From UBA5704 sp036264355 (lineage in GTDB: Bacteria; Acidobacteriota; Thermoanaerobaculia; Multivoradales; UBA5704), in NCBI GenBank assembly GCA_036264355.1, contig DATARD010000216.1:1-64000 (forward strand): 64,000 nucleotides of DNA. Reading direction: 5' to 3'. The number at the start of each line of letters is the position of its first letter. The first letter of the stretch is position 1. Both the position numbers and the translations under genes were made by a program. The notes under the pieces were generated by a model. The model saw nothing but the letters and a program-made list of their open reading frames with translations, did not search any database and was not told where the DNA came from. Shown here one piece after another: positions 26,689 to 52,520 of the stretch.

Positions 26689-27180
26689 TTACGGCGGCGT
26701 CCACTCGTGCTCGGCCACCGTGCCTTCGAAGATTTCGAGATCGCGCCGGTACCTGATCTCGAAGTCTTGCTCGAAGCCCGGTGGATGGACAACGCTGTAC
26801 TTCCAATACCCCGGCCGCTCGGGTTCTACGTCTGCCAGAGCCTGGGTCCAGGTCGACTCGGAGGTCTCCCCCGTCTCGTTCTGGAGCCGGATGACGTAAT
26901 TCACGAGCTGATCGCGGTGCGGGCTGTAGCCGATGATCGTGGTTTCCATGAGCGAGGACGATCCGGCATCAAAAAACGCGACCTCGAGGGCTTCGCCGTC
27001 GCCGTTGAGATCCCGGAGCCGCAGCAGCTCCGGCTTGCCGAACCGCTCCTCGCCGGGCAAGAAGTACGGTCCCATATCCTCCCGGTCGAGGAGGAACGGG
27101 ATGTCGAACGTGTCCTCGGAGCAGGTGGATGAAAAGGGCCGGGAGGGAGCATGGGGGGCCTCGATGGGAAGATCTTTCAA
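26689..27180 (-). CDS. Hypothetical protein, 163 aa
   Basis: The frame begins at TTG 27180 after AGGGGATATAC and ends ELTPP-like (EHEWTPP). A segment DLNGDGEALEVAFFDA (residues ~57-72) has the D-x-N-x-D-G pattern of calcium-binding or FG-GAP-type loops; the rest is predicted mixed alpha/beta with no signal peptide. The start is uncertain, and the gene may be an N-terminally shortened form of a longer exported protein. It lies 32 bp downstream of the SnoaL-like gene, both on the minus strand. I do not recognise a family. Confidence 0.6.
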   Translation of the reverse strand: MKDLPIEAPHAPSRPFSSTCSEDTFDIPFLLDREDMGPYFLPGEERFGKPELLRLRDLNGDGEALEVAFFDAGSSSLMETTIIGYSPHRDQLVNYVIRLQNETGETSESTWTQALADVEPERPGYWKYSVVHPPGFEQDFEIRYRRDLEIFEGTVAEHEWTPP

Positions 27181-27212
27181 GTATATCCCCTTTCACGCTT
27201 CGCGCCGCCGCT

Positions 27213-27629
27213 CTATGTATGCGCGTCGGTGCCCGGCTGCGGAATCGGGTCGTGGACGGCAGCCACCGCAATTTCCCAGGCATCACCCGTGCCCCAGAGC
27301 GTGTACGTGAGGCCGAACCGTCTCAGCTCACTGCCGTCGGTCCGGAGCCAGATTCCGACCCCTGTGATGACTGCCAGGCTGGGGCTCAAAGATACGGCGC
27401 GGAGCCCAGCGAAATTGCTGGTGCGATAGTCCTGAGCCCTCAGGTTGCTCATGACGTCGCGAAAGAAGGAGGCGACCTCGGATCGAGTCGGCAGGGAAAT
27501 GATCCCTTGGGGAGAGATGAAGAGACAGGGCTCGTGGTAGAAGGGCAGAATCGCATCAGGGTCAAGCGTCTTGAAGGCTCTGGAGTAGCGGAGAAAGAAT
27601 TCGATCACAAGGTCTTCAGTCGTCGCCAT
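27213..27629 (-). CDS. SnoaL/NTF2-like protein, 138 aa
   Basis: ATG 27629 follows GAAAGGACACCGTC. The size and pattern (FFLRYSRAFKTLDPDAILPFYHEPCLFISPQG near the N-terminus; GDAWEIAVAAVHDP at the end) fit the cone-shaped NTF2/SnoaL-like or DUF4440 fold, which binds small hydrophobic ligands or acts as an isomerase. No obvious catalytic set can be named. The start of the gene overlaps the relic of a LuxR-type helix-turn-helix encoded just upstream in another frame. Confidence 0.75.
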   Translation of the reverse strand: MATTEDLVIEFFLRYSRAFKTLDPDAILPFYHEPCLFISPQGIISLPTRSEVASFFRDVMSNLRAQDYRTSNFAGLRAVSLSPSLAVITGVGIWLRTDGSELRRFGLTYTLWGTGDAWEIAVAAVHDPIPQPGTDAHT

Positions 27630-27702
27630 GACGGTGTCCTTTCGTCAGGAAGACGCTCTTGAGGTGCGCCTTCACGGTCTCGGCCGAACGCCCGACCCGC
27701 AT
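27616..27702 (-). pseudogene. Relic of a LuxR-type HTH regulator
   Basis: A 28-codon frame reads MRVGRSAETVKAHLKSVF before running into the SnoaL-like gene. RSAETVKAHLKSVF matches the recognition helix of LuxR/GerE-family regulators. Just upstream, in a different frame, GRIARQVG resembles the preceding helix, so the original gene appears frameshifted and largely deleted. Only this fragment remains. Confidence 0.4.
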
Positions 27703-27859
27703 GGCCGGTCAAGCTGCCACAACCGTGCCATCCGACCTGCCGCGCGATGCGACCGGCCCGGCCGCGACCCCCCTCGCGCGCGGTTTGGCCACTCCGGCCG
27801 GCTGCTCCAGGAAGGTAAGATCTGAAGAACAGACAGCCTGTATCCTCTTGGAGGTTCCC

Positions 27860-28882
27860 ATGCATTCCACAACCACGCTCATCGCCGTCTACGGCGCCAC
27901 CGGCCACACCGGCCGATTTGTCGTCCAGGAAGCGCAGCGCCGCGGGTTGCCGGTGGTGGCGGTCGGGCGCGATGCCGTGCGGCTCGATGAGATATTTCCC
28001 GCGCCGGTCATCCGCCGTGTGGCGATGCTCGACGACGAGGTCAGCCTCGAACAATCCTTCGCCGGCTGTGCGGTGGTCATCAACTGCGCGGGTCCGTATC
28101 TCGACACCGCGGCGCCCGTGGCGCAGGCGGCACTGCGTGCCGGCTGCCACTACATCGACGTGACGGCGGAGCAGGCCAGCGCGCAAGCCAGCTTTGCCGA
28201 CTTCGATGCGCCGGCACGCGCGGCCGGCCGGGCCGTGATTCCGGCGGCAGGCTTCTTTGGCGGCCTGGCCGACCTGCTGGCCAGCGCGCTGGCCGCAGCC
28301 GGCGCGATCGACGAGATCACGGTGGCCATCGCGCTCGACCACTGGTGGCCCACCGCCGGCACACGCAAGACCGGCGAGCGCAACAAGGTGCCCCGTGTGG
28401 TGGTGAAGGATGGACGCCTTGTGCCCCTGGCGCCATCGGGCGATGTGCCGGACTGGGCTTTCTCGCCGCCGCTGGGGCATCAGCCGATGGTCGAGCTGCC
28501 CCTCAGCGAAATCATCACCTTGTCCCATCATCTCCAGGCCGGCACGATCCGCTCTCTGTTGAACCGCTCGGCGCTCGACGACATCCACGATGCTACAACG
28601 CCGCCGCCTGCCGCGACAGACGACAGCGGGCGCTCGGCGCAGCGTTTCGAGCTCGTGGTGGAGCTTGTACAGAACGGCGTGACCAGAACGGCCGGGGTGC
28701 GAGGGCGGGACATTTATGCCGTGACGGCCCCGATCGTGATCGAAGCCGCCCTGTGTTTGATGGCGGCCTCCTACCGGCACAGCGGCGCGCTGGCGCTCGC
28801 CGAGGCGGTCGACCCCGTCGAGCTGCTGCGCGCGCTGCACGGCCGTGCGCTGGATGTGTTCGGAGAGGCGTTGTCCGGCTGA
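27860..28882 (+). CDS. Saccharopine dehydrogenase-like NAD(P)-binding protein, 340 aa
   Basis: ATG 27860 is set 6 bases after TTGGAGG; the in-frame extension to 27659 has no such site. The N-terminus is a Rossmann fold (YGATGHTGRFVVQEAQRRG), followed by VVINCAGPYLDTAAPVAQAAL and HYIDVTAEQ, typical of the saccharopine dehydrogenase / trans-acting enoyl reductase superfamily. The length fits. The substrate cannot be inferred; it stands alone on the plus strand, with no metabolic neighbours. It may have arrived with the accessory segment. Confidence 0.85.
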   Translation: MHSTTTLIAVYGATGHTGRFVVQEAQRRGLPVVAVGRDAVRLDEIFPAPVIRRVAMLDDEVSLEQSFAGCAVVINCAGPYLDTAAPVAQAALRAGCHYIDVTAEQASAQASFADFDAPARAAGRAVIPAAGFFGGLADLLASALAAAGAIDEITVAIALDHWWPTAGTRKTGERNKVPRVVVKDGRLVPLAPSGDVPDWAFSPPLGHQPMVELPLSEIITLSHHLQAGTIRSLLNRSALDDIHDATTPPPAATDDSGRSAQRFELVVELVQNGVTRTAGVRGRDIYAVTAPIVIEAALCLMAASYRHSGALALAEAVDPVELLRALHGRALDVFGEALSG

Positions 28883-28902
28883 GGCCCTGGGAAGTGGATC
28901 AT

Positions 28903-28938
28903 CCTTGAAATCTCGGCGAGTCGTGCCGAATTTTCAAA
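28903..28938. repeat. TTGAAA-palindrome, copy 1
   Basis: ccttgaaatctcgg is followed by a ~10-base variable centre and ccgaattttcaaa. The arms are near-complementary. Two further copies lie at 31714-31750 and 31767-31803. Copies 1 and 2 bracket the TOTE-type gene. Confidence 0.85.
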
Positions 28939-28990
28939 GAGGGCGCCGGGTCGCGGAGCGGTGGCGTCTACCCCCACCTATTCCGGGCGC

Positions 28991-31495
28991 TTACCTTCGA
29001 TCGTCCGGTTCCTCAAAATACCGAACTGCCTCCTCGTCATACTCCACCGTCCGCTCCTTAACCACCGCCGCCTCGCCTGCCTCCCTCCGCACATATCCAA
29101 TCGCCCGATAGGTCCGCAACCGCCTCTCGAACATCCGCAGCAGCACTGGCACCTCCCGGTCGACATAGTCGAGAATCCGTACCTCCGACTTCCGCGGATG
29201 AAGCCGGTGCAACCGCCCGGTGTACTGAACCAGCGTCCCCCGCCATGACACCGGCACCGCCAGAATCAGAGTATCCAGCCGGGCATCGTCGAATCCTTCG
29301 CCGATATAGCGGCCCGTGGCGAGAACCAGCCTCTCTTCCCCATCGGGAACAGCCGCCAGCCACGCACTGACTTCTCGCCGCTCCTTGGCCGTCATTCCCC
29401 CCTGGAGAACCACCAGATGGCGGACGAACCCGCGCAGCCGCTCCGTGAAGAATTCGAGGTGGTCCCTGCGCTCCGTGAGAAGGATGGGGGAGTGGCCATC
29501 CTCCAACGCACGGAGAACGTCATCCAGAATGAGTTGATTGCGCGCCGCATCCTCGGCAAGCGCCGCGAAGACGCCCTGGATGCCAGCATCGGCACGGGCA
29601 GCCTCCAGCCGGAACGCCGTCTCGCGGACGATCAGCCGATGGTCAAACGGCCGCCGCGCCGCCTGGCTCCTGGGATCAACCGCGAAGCGAACAGGCCCCA
29701 GTTGCATCTCCAGAATGGGATGGTGACCATCCCGGCGCTGCGGCGTGGCGGTCAAACCCAGAACGTAACGCGCCTTGATCTCCGAAAGCACGCGTTCGAA
29801 CGAAACCGCCGGTACATGGTGGCACTCGTCTACGATCACGTGGCCATAGCTCTCCACCATGTCGTCCACCCGGCCCTGGCGGACCAGGCTCTGGAACATC
29901 GCCACGTCGAGTCGCCCGTTCGGCTTCCGCTTTCCACCGCCGATCTGACCGATCTCCTTCTCCTCAATACCAAGAAACATCGAGAGCTGGGCCACCCATT
30001 GATCCAGCAGAGGCTGCCGATGAACCAGCACCAGCGTGCTCCGTGCACGCTTGGCCACGAGGTATGTGCCCAACACCGTCTTGCCGACACCGGGCGGCGC
30101 GACAAAGACACCGATGTCGTGTTGGAGGAGAGCCTGTGCTGCCTGTTGCTGAACCGCCGTAAGCTCGCCCTTGAGCTCGGCCTCGAGAGCTTCCCCGTCC
30201 TGGCGCTGATCTTCCACCTCGAGCTTGACGCCATGCACCTGGAAAAGTTCTTCCAGATCGCCGAGGCACCCCCTCGGCAGCGCAATATGCTGCGCAAGCT
30301 CCTCGCCACAGGCGATCACCCGCGGCGTCATCGCCGTCGAAAGGCGCATGCTCTGTTTCTTATAGAACTCGGGATTCTGAAACGCCGCGAGGCGCTTGAT
30401 CTCGTTCAGAAGTGGGGGAGGGAGGTTCGCCTTCTCCACGAAGACGCGCTGCGCAAGCGTGGCGCGCACTGAGCGCGGCAGAGGCCCCAAGATTGGCATC
30501 TGCCGGGGGCCACCCGAAGGCCGCCGCTTCCACGGGGTCGACTCCTCCCCGTCGGACGGTTCGGCGAGACGAACGCCGACCACGAGCCCTCGCCGCGTGG
30601 CTTCGGTCGCGAGGTTTTCCACGAAGGAAGGAGCCATCCGCGACAGGGAGGCGAGGTAGCTCCATTGGTCACCGTAGGCTTGGAACGACGCGTCCACGAA
30701 GGCGCTGTTCCCCTGCTGGCGCGGCTCATATTGAAGCGGCAGCGCGATGAGATTCCCGAAGCCGCCGCGCGGCATCGTGTCCTGGTTGGGGAAGAGCCGG
30801 TCATACGAACCCATGCTGAGCTCATGCCGCCGGGACATCGTCTCCGTGAGCAGATAGCACCCCATCTTCCGAGCCAGGCTCGCCGCTACCGGAGCCTCGA
30901 AAAAGAACCAGACGTGAGCACCGTTGCCGGACCGGGAGCGTTCGACGGCCACCGGAACCTCCATCGCGCGGCAGGTCTCGGCAAACGCCCCGATGTCGTC
31001 CTGCCAGGACGACTTGTCGAAGTCGATGGCGAGGAACCAGCACGTCTCGTCATCGAGCAGAGGGTAGACACCCATCACATGGCGGCCCCGCAGGTGGTCG
31101 AGGACCATCCGGTCGTCCACCAGCGTAAACGCCTGGTTCGGGCACTCACTGCACTTGACCCGCGGAAGATCGCAGACCCCACGCACAAACTTGTTCGCAC
31201 AGGCGGGCGCATAACCGGCCATCCCGGTCCTTTTGCTCATGAACCTCGTGGGGAAGACGTCTTCGCGGCCCTTGAACAGAGCCCGAAAAAGCCGGATCTT
31301 TTCTGCCGTCGTTGGCGCCCGGGAGCTCGCGACGACTGGCAAGACAGCTTGGGCCGGCTCACCAGGCGAAGAGGTCGCCAGCTCTGCACGCAAAGCCTCC
31401 AATCGAGAGCACACTGCCGCGCGTTGGCGCTCGAGCTCAGCCAGGTGGGCCTCCTCACGGGTCAACTCCGCGAGAAGCTCGTCCCTCAGCGACAT
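28991..31495 (-). CDS. TOTE-type archaeo-eukaryotic primase fused to SF2 helicase, 834 aa
   Basis: ATG 31495 has AGGAG 9 bases upstream; the longer frame to 31711 runs back through non-coding repeat. Residues 1-50 are coiled coil. A Cys cluster (CANKFVRGVCDLPRVKCSEC, ~95-120) probably binds zinc. The AEP primase/polymerase domain (~120-300) shows the metal-binding FLAIDFDKS and the SGNGAHVWFFF motif. The helicase half has APPGVGKTVLG (Walker A), VIVDECHH (motif II), LTATPQRRDG (III) and QYTGRLHRLHP (VI). This arrangement matches the primase-helicase core of TOTE conflict systems, which are thought to act in defence or mobile-element competition. No partner nuclease gene is adjacent. It converges on the oxidoreductase gene and diverges from the AAA ATPase. 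Confidence 0.88.
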   Translation of the reverse strand: MSLRDELLAELTREEAHLAELERQRAAVCSRLEALRAELATSSPGEPAQAVLPVVASSRAPTTAEKIRLFRALFKGREDVFPTRFMSKRTGMAGYAPACANKFVRGVCDLPRVKCSECPNQAFTLVDDRMVLDHLRGRHVMGVYPLLDDETCWFLAIDFDKSSWQDDIGAFAETCRAMEVPVAVERSRSGNGAHVWFFFEAPVAASLARKMGCYLLTETMSRRHELSMGSYDRLFPNQDTMPRGGFGNLIALPLQYEPRQQGNSAFVDASFQAYGDQWSYLASLSRMAPSFVENLATEATRRGLVVGVRLAEPSDGEESTPWKRRPSGGPRQMPILGPLPRSVRATLAQRVFVEKANLPPPLLNEIKRLAAFQNPEFYKKQSMRLSTAMTPRVIACGEELAQHIALPRGCLGDLEELFQVHGVKLEVEDQRQDGEALEAELKGELTAVQQQAAQALLQHDIGVFVAPPGVGKTVLGTYLVAKRARSTLVLVHRQPLLDQWVAQLSMFLGIEEKEIGQIGGGKRKPNGRLDVAMFQSLVRQGRVDDMVESYGHVIVDECHHVPAVSFERVLSEIKARYVLGLTATPQRRDGHHPILEMQLGPVRFAVDPRSQAARRPFDHRLIVRETAFRLEAARADAGIQGVFAALAEDAARNQLILDDVLRALEDGHSPILLTERRDHLEFFTERLRGFVRHLVVLQGGMTAKERREVSAWLAAVPDGEERLVLATGRYIGEGFDDARLDTLILAVPVSWRGTLVQYTGRLHRLHPRKSEVRILDYVDREVPVLLRMFERRLRTYRAIGYVRREAGEAAVVKERTVEYDEEAVRYFEEPDDRR

Positions 31496-31713
31496 CCTTC
31501 GAGGCTCCTGGATCTGGATCTCGTTACAAAGATTCTGAATGGTGGCTCCCGACCGGCACACATGGCATGCCTGACGGCGAATGATAGCGGAATACAGAGA
31601 AAACCCTGCGCCGCCGCTTCTGCGGCCTGTTCGACTCCGAAGAGACGTTAGAACCCGGGAAAGGTGACCCGCGGAGAGAGAAGAGATTAGGGACGCAACC
31701 TCGCGCCGCATAT

Positions 31714-31750
31714 CCTTGAAATCTCGGTGAGCTACACCGAATTTTCAAGG
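31714..31750. repeat. TTGAAA-palindrome, copy 2
   Basis: ccttgaaatctcgg, a 9-base centre and ccgaattttcaagg. It is identical in the arms to copy 3, and 16 bp from it. Confidence 0.9.
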
Positions 31751-31766
31751 TAATATTTCAAAACTG

Positions 31767-31803
31767 CCTTGAAATCTCGGTAGAGAGCGCCGAATTTTCA
31801 AGG
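31767..31803. repeat. TTGAAA-palindrome, copy 3
   Basis: Same arms as copy 2 with a different centre (tagagagcg). It ends 12 bp upstream of the start of the AAA ATPase gene, overlapping its leader. Confidence 0.9.
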
Positions 31804-31815
31804 TAAGATGGCTCC

Positions 31816-32973
31816 ATGATCGAGCGGACTCAGCATCTCCTCACCCTGGAAGGGCTCCTTCAGCGGTTCCCGGTGGTCGCCATTCTAGGTACCCGGCAAA
31901 CCGGCAAGACGACGATGGCCCGGCAGCTTCTGGCCCGGTACCCCGGGCTGACGACCTTGTTTGACCTTGAAGATCCGGCTGACCTCGCGCGGCTCACCAA
32001 TCCCATGCTCGCTTTGCGCGAGCTTCGGGGGCTCGTCGTCCTGGACGAAATCCAGCGCCTCCCCGAGGTCTTTCCCATCCTGCGCGTGCTGGCAGACCGG
32101 CCGGAGATTCCAGCCCGTTTCCTCGTTCTGGGCAGTGCGAGCCAGGATCTTTTGCAACAGAGCTCCGAATCTCTTGCCGGGCGGATCGCCTTCCACGATC
32201 TCGAAGGCTTCACCCTCGCGGAGGTTGGGGAGGACGCGTTGCGCACCCTCTGGCTGCGCGGCGGTTTCCCCTGCTCCTTCCTGGCGCCTTCCGATGCTCT
32301 CAGCGCTGACTGGCGGGACCAGTTCGTGCGGACTTTCCTGGAGCGAGATCTCGCGCAACTCGGCATTCAGATCCCCGGGACGACCCTGGGCCGATTCTGG
32401 ACCATGATCGCCCACTACCACGGGCAGATCTGGAACAGCTCTGAGCTCGCCCGCGCCTTCGGAGTCTCGGACACCACCGTGGCCCGCTATCGCGATATCC
32501 TCACCGGCGCTCTCGTCGTCCGCCAGCTTACGCCCTGGCATGAGAATCTCCAGAAGCGCCAGGTCAAATCCCCCAAGGTCTACATCATCGACAGCGGGCT
32601 CCTGCACACACTCCTCAACCTGGAGACCTTCGCCGACCTGGCGGGCCACCCCAAGATTGGAGCCTCCTGGGAAGGATTTGGCTTGGCGGAGGTGATCGCC
32701 CGTTTGGGCGCACGGCCCAGAGAATGCTTCTTCTGGTCAACCCACAGCGGCGCCGAGCTCGACCTTCTCGTCGTGCGTGGCCGCCGGAGGCTCGGCTTCG
32801 AATTCAAGTACAGCGACGCGCCCCAAATCACCCGATCGATGCATATCGCTCTCGCCGATCTGAAGCTCGACAGCCTCGACATGGTCCATGCCGGCCAGCA
32901 CACGTTTCCTCTCGCGGAGAATGTGCGGGCGCTGTCGTTGTCGCGGATCAATACGGATTTGGCGCCTCTTTGA
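31816..32973 (+). CDS. AAA ATPase with C-terminal DUF4143-type nuclease-like domain, 385 aa
   Basis: Walker A is AILGTRQTGKTTMARQ (residues ~23-38) and Walker B LRGLVVLDEIQRLPE (~75); both fit the AAA_14 family. After a winged-helix-like stretch (GVSDTTVARYRDIL, ~220) the C-terminal domain has SGAELDLLVVRGRRRLGFEFKYS, the D-x(n)-E-x-K pattern of PD-(D/E)xK nuclease-fold proteins. Length and order fit the AAA_14-DUF4143 family, whose cellular role is unsettled and is often attributed to mobile or conflict elements. The stop (32971-32973) is 1 bp from the stop of the convergent 5787-aa NRPS. Confidence 0.92.
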   Translation: MIERTQHLLTLEGLLQRFPVVAILGTRQTGKTTMARQLLARYPGLTTLFDLEDPADLARLTNPMLALRELRGLVVLDEIQRLPEVFPILRVLADRPEIPARFLVLGSASQDLLQQSSESLAGRIAFHDLEGFTLAEVGEDALRTLWLRGGFPCSFLAPSDALSADWRDQFVRTFLERDLAQLGIQIPGTTLGRFWTMIAHYHGQIWNSSELARAFGVSDTTVARYRDILTGALVVRQLTPWHENLQKRQVKSPKVYIIDSGLLHTLLNLETFADLAGHPKIGASWEGFGLAEVIARLGARPRECFFWSTHSGAELDLLVVRGRRRLGFEFKYSDAPQITRSMHIALADLKLDSLDMVHAGQHTFPLAENVRALSLSRINTDLAPL

Positions 32974-32974
32974 T

Positions 32975-50338
<17,364 letters not shown>

Positions 50339-50345
50339 TGGTGCG

Positions 50346-52520
50346 TTACCTCACCTGCCCGCGTAGCGGCAATCGCCGGTGGCGGCGGCCGGTGGCGGCG
50401 AAAAGCGCGTTGACGACCGCCGGCGCCACCGTCGGCACCGCGATCTCGCCCATGCCGGACGGCTCTTCGCGGCTCGGCACGATGAAGACCTCGACCCGTG
50501 GCGCCTCGGCGAGGCACAGCAGCAGGTAGTCGTGGAAGTTGCTCTGCTCGGCTTTGCCGCCGGCGATGGTCACCTCGGCCTGCAATGCCGCGTTGAGGCC
50601 GTCGAGCGTGGCGCCGATCACCTGCGCCTCGACCCCCAGCGGGTTCACCGCGATGCCGCAATCGACCGCCGCGACCAAGCGGTGGATCTTCACGCCGTTC
50701 GTTTCGACCGACACCTCGGCGACGTGCGCGACATACGAGCCGAAGGTGAAGTGGCAGGCGATGCCGCGCCCATGGCCTGCAAGCAGCGGCGTGCCCCAAC
50801 CCGCTTTGGCGGCGGCGAGGTCGAGCACCGCGCGCAGCCGGGCGGTCGAGAAGCGCGGCCCGCCGTGATGGCGGTAGGGCAGATCGCGCGGCGCGCCGAG
50901 CAGCTCGCGGCGCAGCGCGAGCGGATCGCGTCCCGTCGCCGTGGCGACCTCGTCGAGAAAACACTGCACCGCGAAGGCGTTGGCCGAGTGGAGGGTGGAG
51001 CGCCAGGGGCCGGTGGGCACGCGCGACAGGGCCGCCGTGTATTCGGCGCGGAAATTGGTCACGAAGGCGGCGGGGAAGTCGTCGCCGTACATCTCCGACG
51101 CGTCGGGCGGCGAGGAGTCGCGGCGGAAGGCGTAGCGCGAGGTGTTGACGAGGTGATGCGTCCAGGCGATCAGCTTGCCGTCGCCGTCGAGCCCGGCGCG
51201 CAGGTGGTGGCGGCCGGCGGGACGGTAGAAGTCGTGCTGGAGATCGTCCTCGCGCGTCCACACCACCTGCACCGGCCGGCCGGCCGCCTGGGCGACCAGG
51301 GCGGCCTCGGCGGCGAAGTCCGACATCAGCCGCCGCCCGAAGCCGCCGCCGGAGCGCGTCATGTGCACGTGGACCGCCGCCGGAGGCAGGCCGGTGACCC
51401 ACGCCGCCAAGCCGCGCGCGCCGCCCGGGTCCTGCATCGGCCCCCACAGCTCGCACCGTCCGTCGCGCACCACGGCGGTGCAGTTCGGCGGCTCCATCGG
51501 CGCATGGGCGAGGAACGGCACGCTGTAGACCGCCTCGACCCGCCGCGCCGCGCCGGCCAGCGCGGCGGTGGCGTCGCCGTCCTCGCGGATCACCTTGCCC
51601 GGCTTGGCCGCCAGCTCCTCGAACGACCGCAGCAGCTCGGAGGTTCCACTATCCTCACCGTGACTCCACTCGACCGTCAGGGCCGCGCGCCCGCGCAACG
51701 CCGCCCAAGTGGAGTCGGCGACCACCGCGACCCCCGGCAGCAGATGGGTGGGATTCTCCAGACCGTCCACGCGTACCACCTGGCGGACACCCGGTACCGC
51801 CAGCGCCGGCGCGGAATCGAAGCGGACGAGCGCTGCGCCGAACACCGGCGGCCGGGCGATCACCGCGAACAGCATCCCGGGCTGCCGCACGTCGAGGCCA
51901 TAGATCTGGCGGCCGGTCAGAATCGCCGGATTGTCGACCCCGCGCCGCGGCGTGCCGATCAGGCGGAACTGCCCCGGGTCCTTGAGAACGACCTTCTCGG
52001 GCACCGGCAGCGCCGCGGCCTCGGCAGCCAGCGCGCCATAGCCCAGCCGGCGGCCGGTGGGGGAATGGACCACCGTCCCGCGCTCGGCGGCACAGCTCGC
52101 TACCTCGACGCCCCAGCGCCGCGCCGCCGCCGTCACCAGCAACGTGCGCCCCACCGCGCCCGCCTGGCGCAACGGCTGCCAGTTGCTGCGCACCGCATCG
52201 CTGCCCCCTGCGAGCTGATCGCCGAACGCCTCCTCGTCGAGATCCGCCTGCACCACCCGCACCGACTCCCAGTCGACCTCCAATTCCTCGGCCACGATCA
52301 TCGGCAGCGACGTCTTGACCCCCTGTCCGATCTCCGGGTTCTTCGCCCACAGCGTCACCGATCCGTCGGCGCCGATCTCCAGGAAGGGGTTGGGCTTGAA
52401 GGGGCGTGCGGTGGTGCTCGCCTCCGCGGAGAGCGCCGGCTTGACGCCGAGGATCAGCAGGCCGCCGGCGGCGCCGGTGCCGAGGAGGAAGGCGCGGCGG
52501 TTGAGGAGGGGGGTGGTCAT
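50346..52520 (-). CDS. Tat-exported molybdopterin hydroxylase, large subunit (isoquinoline 1-oxidoreductase beta-like), 724 aa
   Basis: ATG 52520 overlaps the acylase stop (ATGA). The N-terminus LNRRAFLLGTGAAGG is a twin-arginine signal, placing the enzyme in the periplasm. Family signatures: NPEIGQGVKTSLPMIVAEEL, SGGGFGRRLMSDFAAEAAL, VVWTREDDLQHDFYRP and the active-site Glu in SGMGEIAVPTVAPA. Such enzymes hydroxylate N-heterocycles or oxidise aldehydes using a Mo-cytosine dinucleotide cofactor and need a small [2Fe-2S] partner. No such partner gene is adjacent. The length fits the single-chain beta subunit. Its place inside the NRPS operon suggests oxidation of the peptide product after export (inference). 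Confidence 0.93.
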   Translation of the reverse strand: MTTPLLNRRAFLLGTGAAGGLLILGVKPALSAEASTTARPFKPNPFLEIGADGSVTLWAKNPEIGQGVKTSLPMIVAEELEVDWESVRVVQADLDEEAFGDQLAGGSDAVRSNWQPLRQAGAVGRTLLVTAAARRWGVEVASCAAERGTVVHSPTGRRLGYGALAAEAAALPVPEKVVLKDPGQFRLIGTPRRGVDNPAILTGRQIYGLDVRQPGMLFAVIARPPVFGAALVRFDSAPALAVPGVRQVVRVDGLENPTHLLPGVAVVADSTWAALRGRAALTVEWSHGEDSGTSELLRSFEELAAKPGKVIREDGDATAALAGAARRVEAVYSVPFLAHAPMEPPNCTAVVRDGRCELWGPMQDPGGARGLAAWVTGLPPAAVHVHMTRSGGGFGRRLMSDFAAEAALVAQAAGRPVQVVWTREDDLQHDFYRPAGRHHLRAGLDGDGKLIAWTHHLVNTSRYAFRRDSSPPDASEMYGDDFPAAFVTNFRAEYTAALSRVPTGPWRSTLHSANAFAVQCFLDEVATATGRDPLALRRELLGAPRDLPYRHHGGPRFSTARLRAVLDLAAAKAGWGTPLLAGHGRGIACHFTFGSYVAHVAEVSVETNGVKIHRLVAAVDCGIAVNPLGVEAQVIGATLDGLNAALQAEVTIAGGKAEQSNFHDYLLLCLAEAPRVEVFIVPSREEPSGMGEIAVPTVAPAVVNALFAATGRRHRRLPLRGQVR

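Larger units (their letters stand above)
31496..31815. promoter_or_regulatory. Divergent intergenic region with two palindromes
   Basis: These 320 bp separate the TOTE-type gene (minus) from the AAA ATPase gene (plus). The right half holds two copies of the TTGAAA palindrome, the second ending 12 bp before the ATPase ATG, so it overlaps the probable leader and ribosome binding region. This placement suggests autoregulation or binding by one of the two proteins (inference). The left half shows no recognisable element beyond the AGGAG of the TOTE-type gene. Confidence 0.55.

Noticed and set aside
31496..31711. N-terminal extension of the TOTE-type protein to 31711
   Set aside because: It has low-complexity composition and reaches to the palindrome region, while ATG 31495 has a well-placed AGGAG and starts the conserved coiled coil.
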